This document shows positions 1 to 7,579 of a DNA stretch of 32,669 bases, piece by piece. Below the pieces are notes generated by a model, which saw only the letters and a program-made list of their open reading frames with translations, ran no database searches and was not told the origin of the DNA. The translations under genes and the position numbers were made by a program. Numbering within the stretch: the first letter of the stretch is position 1; each line of letters opens with the position of its first letter. The stretch is from Deltaproteobacteria bacterium (GTDB lineage: Bacteria > Myxococcota_A > Polyangia > Polyangiales > B10-G4). The stretch lies in NCBI GenBank assembly GCA_003647065.1, contig QMMC01000016.1:1-32669 (forward strand). The letters run 5' to 3'.

Positions 1-96
1 CCTCGGGCCGCCGTCGCGGCGCCTTCTCGTGGGGGACGCGATTTTTTCGCACACTGCGACTTGCCTAAGGCGTCCCCCGCGCCTATCTCGGGCGCC

Positions 97-624
97 ATGC
101 GTAGGACCAACATGGGTAGGGCGCTCGCAGCAGCGCCCATGGGTTGTGGCGGCGGTGGCGTTGACGTGGCCGAAGCCGAAGGCGGCGAGGGAACCTCCGG
201 CGGAGAACACGGAGGCAAGTACGGAGAGCTTTTGGCCGAGGTCACGGCGTTTCACGACGTCCTCGCGCCCATCTGGCACGCCGAAGAGGGGCAGGTCCGC
301 CGCGACGCTGCCTGTGAGAACATCCACGTCCTCGACGGCGCAGCAGACGACGTCGAAGCGATGAGCGTGCCCGAAGGCGTCGACGAAAACGCCTGGCACG
401 CGGCGACGGATGACCTGATGGCCGACGTCGACGTGGTCGCTGGCGCCTGCGAAGCGGACGCCGACGATGTCGAGGCGAAGCTCAGCGAAGTACACGACGC
501 CTTCCACGCCATCGTGGAGCTCGTGAACCCGGAAGAGCACGAGGGCCACGAGGCCGGCGAAAGCCACGAAGACCACGAGGGCCACGAAGGTCACGAGGCC
601 GAAGCGACCGAAGAGACCGAATAA
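97..624 (+). CDS. putative His-rich lipoprotein, function unknown
   Basis: A protein of about 175 residues that I do not recognise as a named family. The ATG at 97 gives a short basic N-terminus (MRRTNMGR), a small Ala-rich stretch and a Cys near residue 17 (PMGCGGG), which could be a weak lipobox; the -3 residue is Pro, so lipidation is uncertain. The middle looks like alternating amphipathic helices (for example YGELLAEVTAFHDVLAPIW), suggesting a helical bundle. The last 30 residues are almost only His, Glu, Gly and Ala, with repeated HEGHE units that would suit binding of divalent metals. The open frame extends upstream to a TTG at 61, but that start would precede the signal-like segment. 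The gene stands alone, with an opposing helicase gene downstream. A periplasmic metal-binding role is inference only. Confidence 0.6.
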   Translation: MRRTNMGRALAAAPMGCGGGGVDVAEAEGGEGTSGGEHGGKYGELLAEVTAFHDVLAPIWHAEEGQVRRDAACENIHVLDGAADDVEAMSVPEGVDENAWHAATDDLMADVDVVAGACEADADDVEAKLSEVHDAFHAIVELVNPEEHEGHEAGESHEDHEGHEGHEAEATEETE

Positions 625-628
625 TCAG

Positions 629-658
629 CCTCGCATGGAGCGTGAGACACAAGCGAGG
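629..658 (+). terminator. weak hairpin after the His-rich gene
   Basis: Five bases after the TAA stop, CCTCGC (629-634) pairs with GCGAGG (653-658) across an 18-base loop. No T-run follows, so this is at best a weak or Rho-assisted 3' end. The remainder up to 761 shows nothing else. Confidence 0.25.
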
Positions 659-761
659 TGGTTCCGGTTTCGAGCAGCCCGCGGAGTCTATCTTTATAGG
701 TGAGCAGGCAGCGCAGAAAGCGGGGCCAGATCGCGCCGTGGATCATGCTCCAGGCGCGCCG

Positions 762-3101
762 TCAGCGCAGGGCGTGCATCGTCCCCCCCGCTTCGATCGT
801 GATCCGGAAGCCCTCGAACCGAGGGAGCCAGGACCGGGGCGGGGGTTTCTTGCGCGTGCCCTTGAGCATGCGGAGGAGGACCCGCCGCTTGGGCACGTCG
901 TACTCCACCCGATAGGTGGCATCCCCGGTCGTGACCTCCCGGGGGTACTCTTGGTCGAGGACGTGACGCACCTCGAAGGGCACGTCGGGGAAGGTCACGT
1001 CATCGAGAGAAAGCAGCGCGAGATCTCCGCTCGCCTCGACTCCGAGCCCTTCGAGATGTTCGAGTAGCCACTCGCCGTAGTCGGTGGACGCGGTGCCGCC
1101 GGCGCTCAGGCCGAGGTGGCCGGCAAGGGCCGTGGCGACGATGCGCTCGGCAGAGATCGCCCGCGCCTTCTTGAAGAGCTTCCCGCGCAGCACCAGGTCG
1201 CGAATCGCCTCGCGGGCCATCGCGCCGTGGGGCACGTCCTCGCGCGTATCGATGACCTTCTTGGCGTAGATCCGCTCGATGCGTACGTGGATCTTGCGCT
1301 TCTCGTAGGTGACGCCGGCGAGGCGGTCCCGGCCGAGGCCTGCTCCCGCGACCCACGGCAATGGGACGGGCATCACCGAGGTCGCAAGCACCTTCGCGTC
1401 CCGCCGCCCGAGGCCGAGGGCGTGGGTCCCGAGCACGACGATGGCTTCGACCTCGTCCTTCTTCTCTTGGCTGACTCGCCCCTGGGCGGCGCTCTCCCGG
1501 CCGAGTTCGATCTCCGTGCCCCCGTTGGACCACGCGACACGTCGCTTGCGACGTCGGGCGACGTGCACCATGCGCGGGTCGGCAGCCATCGCGGTTTCGG
1601 CGAGGCGGCGGCGGTCGATCTTCGCATCGGCGTCGGCGGGGGGCTTCGTGCCGAAGGCGCGGTGTAGGCGCTTGGCGTTGGCCCGGGCTTCACGGAGGGC
1701 AAAGGCACTCAAGGCGTGGCGCCGGGCATCCCCCATGCGCACGGCGCGAATGGCCGCGACGGCGTCACAGCCGCAACTCCGGAGGTCGTCCTCTTCGTGG
1801 ACGGGGCGCGCGCGTTCGAAGAGCGGGCGCTGGAGGGCGAGGGTCGCGACGAGGTCGATGGCGTCGTCGAGGCACGAGGTGCGTTCGGCTTCGATGAGCA
1901 GGCGCCCGAGAGCCGCGTCGAGGGGCAAACCGAACATGGCCCGGCCCCGGTCGGTGATGCGCCCCTCTTCGTCGAGGCCCCCGAGGACCGAGAGTTCAGC
2001 GAACGCCGCATCGAGGGCGTACTCCTTGGGCGCGTCGAGAAATTCGATGCTCCGAGCATCAGCCCCGGCCACGGCTGCGCTCAGAACCAACGGTGTGAGG
2101 GCCTCGCGGTGAATCGCCGGCGGCGTCACGGATTCGAGGCGGGCGGCCTCGCTGAAGAGGCGTATGCAAACGCCAGGTCCGGTCCGGCCCGCGCGCCCGG
2201 CGCGCTGGTCGGCGCTGTCCAGCGCGATGGGAGAGACCGTGAGATACCCCCGGTCCCTGTGGAAATGGGTGCGCCGAACCAGGCCGCTGTCGATGACCAC
2301 CCCGATGCCTACGATGGTGACCGAGGTCTCGGCGACGTTGGTCGCGAGGACCACCTTGCGCCGGCCCCGAGGGGCCGGAGAAAATGCCTTGCCCTGCTGG
2401 TCGAGGGAGAGCCCTCCGTGCAATTCGACGACGTGGTCCTTCCCATGGAGCGCGTCGCGGACCGCAGCGATCTCTCCCTTGCCGGGAAGAAAAACCAAGA
2501 CATCGCCCGGAAGGTCGGCGGTCGCGGCGACGGCGTCAGCGACTCGCGAGGGCAGTTGCTCCCGGTCCGGGAGCAGTACGCCGCCGGCGCTATACCGAAT
2601 GTCGACGGGGTAGGTCCGGCTGTGGCCCTCGACGTGTCGGGCGCCCAGGTACGTCGCGACGCGGTCGGCCTCGAGAGTCGCGCTCATCGCCACCAGGCCC
2701 TTCGCGCGGCCCCGGAGGAGGGCGAGGAGCAGGTCGGTTTCGAGACTGCGCTCGTGGAGCTCGTCGAGGATGACGGCATCGTACCCGGCAACGCGATCGA
2801 GCATGCGCAGCGCCATGCCCGGCGTGACGAAGAGGATGCGGGTGTCGGCCCGCGCCTGCTTGTTGTCGCGGACGTGGAACCCGACTTCGTGACCCAAAGT
2901 GACCCCTTCGAGCTCTGCGACGCGGCGGGCAAGGCTCTGGCACGCCACCCGGCGCGGCTCGACCACCAGGACGCGCCCCGGACACCACCGGGGTACGGCG
3001 GTGCTCTTCCCCGACCCGGTGGGCGCCGAAAGCACGACCGGCCCGCCCTCGAAGGCGTCGAGGAAGTCCCCGCGAACAGCTTCGATGGGCAACGTAGTCA
3101 C
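762..3101 (-). CDS. DExH-box helicase, divergent HrpB relative
   Basis: Predicted ATP-dependent RNA helicase of superfamily 2, 779 residues from the GTG at 3101. That start places LPIEAV immediately ahead of the Walker A motif, as in HrpB; the frame stays open to 3320 but without a good start and would overlap the next gene. Visible motifs are PTGSGKST (about 27-34), DELH (113-116), SAT (140-142), the ATNVAETSVTI segment and QRAGRAGR. The central region resembles HrpB, but the C-terminus does not contain the EFFG...LHL...VQVTxDLxxFW block typical of HrpB_C; it ends in a different domain (VRHVLDQEYPREV onward). A canonical HrpB is also present at 12863-15415, so this looks like an ancient paralogue rather than the orthologue. 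It is divergent from the M3 peptidase with only 32 bases between starts. The biological substrate is unknown. Confidence 0.88.
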   Translation of the reverse strand: MTTLPIEAVRGDFLDAFEGGPVVLSAPTGSGKSTAVPRWCPGRVLVVEPRRVACQSLARRVAELEGVTLGHEVGFHVRDNKQARADTRILFVTPGMALRMLDRVAGYDAVILDELHERSLETDLLLALLRGRAKGLVAMSATLEADRVATYLGARHVEGHSRTYPVDIRYSAGGVLLPDREQLPSRVADAVAATADLPGDVLVFLPGKGEIAAVRDALHGKDHVVELHGGLSLDQQGKAFSPAPRGRRKVVLATNVAETSVTIVGIGVVIDSGLVRRTHFHRDRGYLTVSPIALDSADQRAGRAGRTGPGVCIRLFSEAARLESVTPPAIHREALTPLVLSAAVAGADARSIEFLDAPKEYALDAAFAELSVLGGLDEEGRITDRGRAMFGLPLDAALGRLLIEAERTSCLDDAIDLVATLALQRPLFERARPVHEEDDLRSCGCDAVAAIRAVRMGDARRHALSAFALREARANAKRLHRAFGTKPPADADAKIDRRRLAETAMAADPRMVHVARRRKRRVAWSNGGTEIELGRESAAQGRVSQEKKDEVEAIVVLGTHALGLGRRDAKVLATSVMPVPLPWVAGAGLGRDRLAGVTYEKRKIHVRIERIYAKKVIDTREDVPHGAMAREAIRDLVLRGKLFKKARAISAERIVATALAGHLGLSAGGTASTDYGEWLLEHLEGLGVEASGDLALLSLDDVTFPDVPFEVRHVLDQEYPREVTTGDATYRVEYDVPKRRVLLRMLKGTRKKPPPRSWLPRFEGFRITIEAGGTMHALR

Positions 3102-3133
3102 GACGATCGCTATTGATCTACCATCCCGCCGCC

Positions 3134-5164
3134 ATGACCACCGCCGACAATCCACTCCTGTCCGACGACTTTTCGATCCCCTTCGACCGCATCGGCCCCG
3201 AGCACGTGGTCCCCGGAGTGAATCACCTGCTCGCCGCCGCGAAGACCGCCGTAGACGCCGTGGCCGCAGATGTTGGCCCGCCGACCTACGAGTCGGTCCT
3301 CGGCGCCCTCGAGACAGCAACCGAGGGGCTCGAACGGGCCATCGGTATCGTCGGCCACCTCGAGGCGGTCGCGACGAACGATGCGCTTCGTGCGGCGTAC
3401 GACGAGGTGAAGCCGGCGGTCAGCGCCTTCTACTCGACGCTTCCGTTGAACGCGGACCTCTACCGCCGCCTCATCGCCCTCGCCGAGAGCACGGAAGCGA
3501 GCGGCCTCGTCGGCGGCCGGGCCCGGCACCTCGAGAAGACCGTCGACGAGTTCAAGCGCCACGGCGCCGAACTCGACGCAGAGGGCAAGGAACGCCTGTC
3601 CGAGATCGCCATCGAGTTGACCAAGCTCACGACGAAGTACGCGCAGAACGTGCTCGATTCGACCAACGCCTTCGAGCTCCTCGTCGAAGACGAGAAGATC
3701 CTCGCTGGGCTGCCGCCCTCGGCCATCGCCGCCGCCCGACAGAGCGCAGAGGCCAAGGGCCAGTCGGGTTACCGCTTCACGCTTCAGGCGCCGAGCTTCA
3801 TCCCGGTCCTGACCTACCTCGACGATCGCGCGATCCGCGAACATATCTGGCGTGCCTATTCCACCGGACCGGCGAGCGGAGAGCACGACAACCGCAGTCT
3901 GGTGAGGTCGATTCTCCGGCTTCGGCGAGAGAAGGCCGAGCTCCTGAGCTTCCGCAACTTCGCAGACCTCGTGCTCGCGGACCGCATGGCAAAGATGGGT
4001 CAAACGGCCGAGTCGTTCATCGGCGAGCTCCGGGAGCGCACCCTGCCCTGGTTCGAGCGCGAGAATACGACCCTCGAGGCCTACCGCAACGGCAAGCTCG
4101 GCGACGACGCCGCGGCCATGCGCCCGTGGGATGTCGCCTACTGGTCCGAGAAACAGCGAGCGGAACTCTACGACTTCGACGAAGAGGAGCTGCGCCCGTA
4201 CTTCTCGGTCGACGCGGTGCTGCACGGCCTCTTCGAGACGGTTCGGCGGCTCTACGGCGTCTCGATCGAGCCCACCGACGACATGCCCGTTTGGCACGAG
4301 ACGGTGCGCACCTACCGCTTCCTCGATGCCGACGGGACGATGGCTGGGGCGTTTTACATCGACCTCTTCCCTCGGGAGTCCAAGCGCGGGGGCGCATGGA
4401 TGCAAGACCTGGTGACGGGCGTGCCCCCGGACCCGCACCTCGGCCTTTTCTGCGCCAACGTGACCCCGCCGGTCGGAGACCAACCGGCCCTGCTCACCCA
4501 CCGGGAAGTCGAGACCCTCTTCCACGAGTTCGGCCACCTCATGCACCACCTACTCAGCAAGGTGACCGTGCGCAGCCTCGCCGGGACCAACGTGGCGTGG
4601 GACTTCGTCGAGCTGCCATCTCAGATCATGGAGAACTGGTGCTGGGAGCGTGAGGCCCTCGACGTCTTCGCCCGCCACCACGAGACCGGCGAGGCCATCC
4701 CCGGGCCCCTCTTCGACAAGATGATCCGCGCCCGGACCTACCGTGCCGCGGCGGCGCAGATGCGTCAGCTCGGCCTCGGCGCCGTCGACCTCGCCCTCCA
4801 CGTAGAGTGGGACCCGTCGGACGATTCCGCCCACCTCCTCGAATACGCGCGGGAAATCCTGGGGGCCCACTCCGTGGCGCCCCTGCCCGATGACTACGCG
4901 ATGATCTGCCGGTTCGGCCACCTCTTCGCGAGCCCCGTCGGCTACGCCGCTGGTTACTACTCTTACAAATGGGCCGAAGTCCTCGACGCCGACGCCTTCA
5001 CCCGTTTCAAGGAACACGGCGTCTTCGACCCAGCGATCGGCGCCGCGTTCCGCGACCACATCCTGTCCCAAGGCGACAGCCGGGACCCGATGGAACTCTA
5101 CCAGGACTTCATGGGCCGGGAGCCGCGCATGGAGCCGCTCTTCGAGCGCCAGGGGCTGGTCTGA
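3134..5164 (+). CDS. M3 family oligopeptidase (oligopeptidase A/Dcp type)
   Basis: Zinc metallopeptidase of 676 residues, the usual length for cytoplasmic oligopeptidase A and dipeptidyl carboxypeptidase. The active site HEFGH lies at residues 464-468 and the likely third zinc ligand is E493 in the segment AWDFVELPSQ; the following QIMENW and the late GYAAGYYSYKWAEVLDAD block are typical of family M3. There is no signal peptide, so it should act on short peptides in the cytoplasm, finishing protein breakdown. The ATG at 3134 was preferred to an upstream in-frame TTG at 3113 because the N-terminus NPLLSDDFSIPFDRI then aligns with family starts. It is followed after 58 bases by a CBS-domain gene. 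Whether it is strictly PrlC-like or Dcp-like cannot be decided by eye. Confidence 0.93.
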   Translation: MTTADNPLLSDDFSIPFDRIGPEHVVPGVNHLLAAAKTAVDAVAADVGPPTYESVLGALETATEGLERAIGIVGHLEAVATNDALRAAYDEVKPAVSAFYSTLPLNADLYRRLIALAESTEASGLVGGRARHLEKTVDEFKRHGAELDAEGKERLSEIAIELTKLTTKYAQNVLDSTNAFELLVEDEKILAGLPPSAIAAARQSAEAKGQSGYRFTLQAPSFIPVLTYLDDRAIREHIWRAYSTGPASGEHDNRSLVRSILRLRREKAELLSFRNFADLVLADRMAKMGQTAESFIGELRERTLPWFERENTTLEAYRNGKLGDDAAAMRPWDVAYWSEKQRAELYDFDEEELRPYFSVDAVLHGLFETVRRLYGVSIEPTDDMPVWHETVRTYRFLDADGTMAGAFYIDLFPRESKRGGAWMQDLVTGVPPDPHLGLFCANVTPPVGDQPALLTHREVETLFHEFGHLMHHLLSKVTVRSLAGTNVAWDFVELPSQIMENWCWEREALDVFARHHETGEAIPGPLFDKMIRARTYRAAAAQMRQLGLGAVDLALHVEWDPSDDSAHLLEYAREILGAHSVAPLPDDYAMICRFGHLFASPVGYAAGYYSYKWAEVLDADAFTRFKEHGVFDPAIGAAFRDHILSQGDSRDPMELYQDFMGREPRMEPLFERQGLV

Positions 5165-5222
5165 GCGCCCGGACCGGTTCGCACTAGTTTACTTTGAACG
5201 ACTGAGACTTATAGGGGGAACC

Positions 5223-5747
5223 ATGGATCCAATCGAAGAAGAGGCGGCGATAGCCGAAGAGCGCGCATCGCAACGACCCATGATGACGCCGGACGTTCTG
5301 GACGAGCCCATCAGCGAGCTCTGCGACAAGCCCGCGGTCTCGGTGCCCGTCGGGGCGACGATCGGCGATGCCGTCCGGACGATGCAGGAGAAAGACATCG
5401 GCTCGGTTCTCGTCGTCGACGGAGACGCGTTGGTGGGCATCGTCACCGAGCGCGACGCGCTGAAGAAGGTCGTCGGCAAGGACGTCGCCGTCCTCGAGAC
5501 GGCCGTCACCGAGTTCATGACCCCCGACCCCGAGACTCTTCAGCCCGGGGACAGCCTGATCTACTTGATGAACAAGATGCACGTCGGCGGCTTCCGCCAC
5601 GTCCCGATCGTAGACCCGAGCGGCAAACCGCTCCACGTCCTCTCGCTGCGCGCGGTACTCCGATACCTCATCGAGCAGTTCGGCTCACGCGTAGTGAACA
5701 TCCCTCCGGATCCGTTCCGCGGCGAGCGTCGCGAGGGCAGCGGATAG
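5223..5747 (+). CDS. CBS-pair domain protein
   Basis: A 174-residue protein made almost wholly of two CBS domains, roughly residues 36-95 and 99-160. CBS pairs bind adenine nucleotides and act as energy or ligand sensors. The repeated pattern is clear: AVSVPVGATIGDAVRTMQ...SVLVVDGDALVGIVTERD, then a second copy with HVPIVDPSGKPLHVLSLR. No enzymatic or channel domain is attached, so it is a stand-alone regulator. A strong ribosome binding site, AGGGGG at 5213-5218, sits four bases before the ATG. The stop lies six bases from the stop of the convergent prfC gene. Its target is unknown. Confidence 0.9.
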   Translation: MDPIEEEAAIAEERASQRPMMTPDVLDEPISELCDKPAVSVPVGATIGDAVRTMQEKDIGSVLVVDGDALVGIVTERDALKKVVGKDVAVLETAVTEFMTPDPETLQPGDSLIYLMNKMHVGGFRHVPIVDPSGKPLHVLSLRAVLRYLIEQFGSRVVNIPPDPFRGERREGSG

Positions 5748-5753
5748 CCAGCT

Positions 5754-7343
5754 CTAGTCAGCATCGACCGGGCCGATTGGCGCGGTCTCACTGAACGTCC
5801 AGGTGTCGTTGTCCCGGATGGCACGATTCACCTCCCACTCGTCTCGGAAGAGAGCGACGAGGTGGTGGTCTTGGTCGTGTACGCCGAGGGGAATGCGTGC
5901 CAGGGCCAGGTCCTTCGGGCCCTCGGGGCCGTCGACCCACCGAGCGTAGCTGAAGCCCAGGCGATCCAGGCGAACCTCGGCGTTGTATTCGTGCTCGAGG
6001 CGGTAGGCGAGGATTTCGAACTGAAGCTGGCCCACGACGCCGCAGATCGGGTCCTTCTCGCGGCCGGGCTCGAAGAAGAGCTGGATCGTGCCTTCCTCGG
6101 CGAGCTCCGTGATGCCCTTCTGGAGCTGCTTGCGCTTCATCGGGTCGAGGAGCACGACGCGACCGAAGTGCTCCGGCGAGAACCGGGGCACGGCGTCGAA
6201 GGAGAGCTTGCCCCCCGTCGAGATGGTGTCGCCGATACGATAGAGCCCCGGATCGTAGAGGCCGATGATGTCGCCCGGGTAGGCGTCGACGACCTTTTCC
6301 CGCTCCGACGCGAAGAACTGCTCGGCGCCCTTGAGGCGGATCTCCTTATCCAGGCGCGAGTGCGTCACCCGCATGCCGCCCTCGAAGCGGCCGGAGCAGA
6401 TGCGAGCGAAGGCGATGCGGTCCCGGTGGGACTTGTCCATGTTCGCCTGAACCTTGAAGACGAACGCGCTGAAGCGCTCGTCCTCGGGTGAAACGATGAC
6501 GTCTCCGGCAATGCGGGGCCCGGGCATCGGGCAGAGCCCTTTGAAGACCCGGAGGAACGGCTCGACCCCAAAGCTGGTCAGGGCGCTACCGAAGAAGACC
6601 GGGGTCTGGGTACCGCCGAGGAAAGCCTTCTCGGAGTACTCCTCGCCCGCGCCGTCGAGCAGATCGATCTGGTCCCGGAGGTCGCCATAGGCGCTCTCGC
6701 CGATCATCGCCGCGAGCTCTGGGTCGTCGATGCCGCCGGTCTCGACCGCCGCCTTCCGCGCATTCTGCGCTGTCTTTTCGAAGCGTAGAACCGACTTATC
6801 GTCCCGCACGTACACGCCCTGAAAACGGTCGCCGTCCCCGATGGGCCAGGTGAACGGCACGGTGTGAAGCCCGAGCACGTCCTCAACCTGGCTCATGAGG
6901 CCAAAGGGGTCCCGGGAGGGCCGGTCGAGCTTGTTGACGAAGGTGACGATGGGCGTGCCGCGCATCCGGCAGACGTGGAAGAGCTTGCGGGTCTGCGGCT
7001 CGAGGCCATTAGAGGCGTCGATGAGCATGATCGCGCAGTCCGCGGCGGTGAGCGTCCGGTAGGTGTCCTCGGAGAAGTCCTGGTGACCGGGGGTATCGAG
7101 GAGGTTGTAGTGGATGCCCTCGAACTCGAAGGCGAGCACGCTCGAGGTCACGGAGATCCCGCGCTTCTTCTCGATCTCCATCCAGTCGCTGGTCGCAGCG
7201 CGCTTCGACTTACGCGACTTGACGGCCCCGGCCATGTGAATGGCCCCTCCATAAAGAAGGAGCTTCTCGGTCAGGGTCGTCTTGCCCGCATCCGGATGGG
7301 AGATGATGGCGAAGGTGCGCCGTTTTTCGTACTCGCGGGCCAT
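5754..7343 (-). CDS. prfC: peptide chain release factor 3
   Basis: Translational GTPase RF3, 529 residues, the same length as the Escherichia coli protein. RF3 releases RF1 and RF2 from the ribosome after peptide release. The N-terminus MAREYEKRRTFAIISHPDAG leads directly into the P-loop (DAGKTT near residues 18-23). The switch segments SDWMEIEKKRGISVTSS and LDTPGHQDFSEDTYR and the NKLD specificity motif (FVNKLDR) are all present. The C-terminal half contains the RF3-specific segment with GVVGQLQFE. It is transcribed alone on the minus strand, convergent with the CBS-pair gene and divergent from the lipoprotein gene that starts at 7580. Confidence 0.97.
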   Translation of the reverse strand: MAREYEKRRTFAIISHPDAGKTTLTEKLLLYGGAIHMAGAVKSRKSKRAATSDWMEIEKKRGISVTSSVLAFEFEGIHYNLLDTPGHQDFSEDTYRTLTAADCAIMLIDASNGLEPQTRKLFHVCRMRGTPIVTFVNKLDRPSRDPFGLMSQVEDVLGLHTVPFTWPIGDGDRFQGVYVRDDKSVLRFEKTAQNARKAAVETGGIDDPELAAMIGESAYGDLRDQIDLLDGAGEEYSEKAFLGGTQTPVFFGSALTSFGVEPFLRVFKGLCPMPGPRIAGDVIVSPEDERFSAFVFKVQANMDKSHRDRIAFARICSGRFEGGMRVTHSRLDKEIRLKGAEQFFASEREKVVDAYPGDIIGLYDPGLYRIGDTISTGGKLSFDAVPRFSPEHFGRVVLLDPMKRKQLQKGITELAEEGTIQLFFEPGREKDPICGVVGQLQFEILAYRLEHEYNAEVRLDRLGFSYARWVDGPEGPKDLALARIPLGVHDQDHHLVALFRDEWEVNRAIRDNDTWTFSETAPIGPVDAD

Positions 7344-7485
7344 GGGGCCGCGTATCTAAGCACTCGGCGACCGAAGCTCAAGGGGCATTGCCAAGGTGCT
7401 CGGAGGTATGGGTGGGCGCGTTTCTGGGGTCCTGGCTCCCCGGGGGACCGGACAGAGGTGTTGCCATGAGCCACCTCAGGGAGCC

Positions 7486-7502
7486 AAATTTCGTTGAAAT
7501 TT
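7486..7502. promoter_or_regulatory. 17-bp perfect palindrome upstream of sigma-54 box
   Basis: AAATTTC-GTT-GAAATTT is a perfect 7-3-7 inverted repeat, AT-rich in an otherwise GC-rich region. It ends 15 bases before the -24 element at 7518. It could be an operator or activator site; enhancer-binding proteins usually sit farther upstream, so a repressor or accessory factor site is equally possible. No cognate regulator was found in the window. Confidence 0.6.
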
Positions 7503-7517
7503 CGCGAATACGATCGT

Positions 7518-7533
7518 TGGCACGCTGCCTGCT
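7518..7533 (+). promoter_or_regulatory. sigma-54 (-24/-12) promoter
   Basis: TGGCACG-CTGC-CTGCT matches the sigma-54 consensus TGGCACG-N4-TTGCW at every defined position except one (C for the first T of the -12 element). The GG and GC doublets have the required spacing. A start of transcription near 7544 would give a 5' leader of about 35 bases. The downstream gene has GGGAG at 7570-7574, five bases before its ATG at 7580. Sigma-54 promoters need an ATP-hydrolysing activator, so the lipoprotein gene is probably signal-controlled. Confidence 0.72.
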
Positions 7534-7579
7534 TAGTCTCCCTCCGCCTGGCACGACGCGTGTCAGTCGGGAGCACACC

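Noticed and set aside
31-78. Nine-base inverted repeat GGGGGACGC / GCGTCCCCC with a T6 inside the loop
   Set aside because: The T-run is within the loop and not after the stem, so it is not a terminator; it overlaps the start region of the first gene and may be chance.
642-1067. 141-codon plus-strand frame after the first gene
   Set aside because: Mostly antisense to the helicase C-terminus and without recognisable features.
1716-3116. 466-codon open frame on the plus strand
   Set aside because: It is antisense to the helicase whose SF2 motifs are intact; long shadow frames are expected at this GC content.
5209-5214. TTATAG resembling a -10 box before the CBS gene
   Set aside because: It overlaps the ribosome binding site, leaving no room for a leader.
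7549-7564. Second TGGCACG resembling a -24 element
   Set aside because: The matching -12 position lacks GC (GT instead), unlike the site at 7518-7533.
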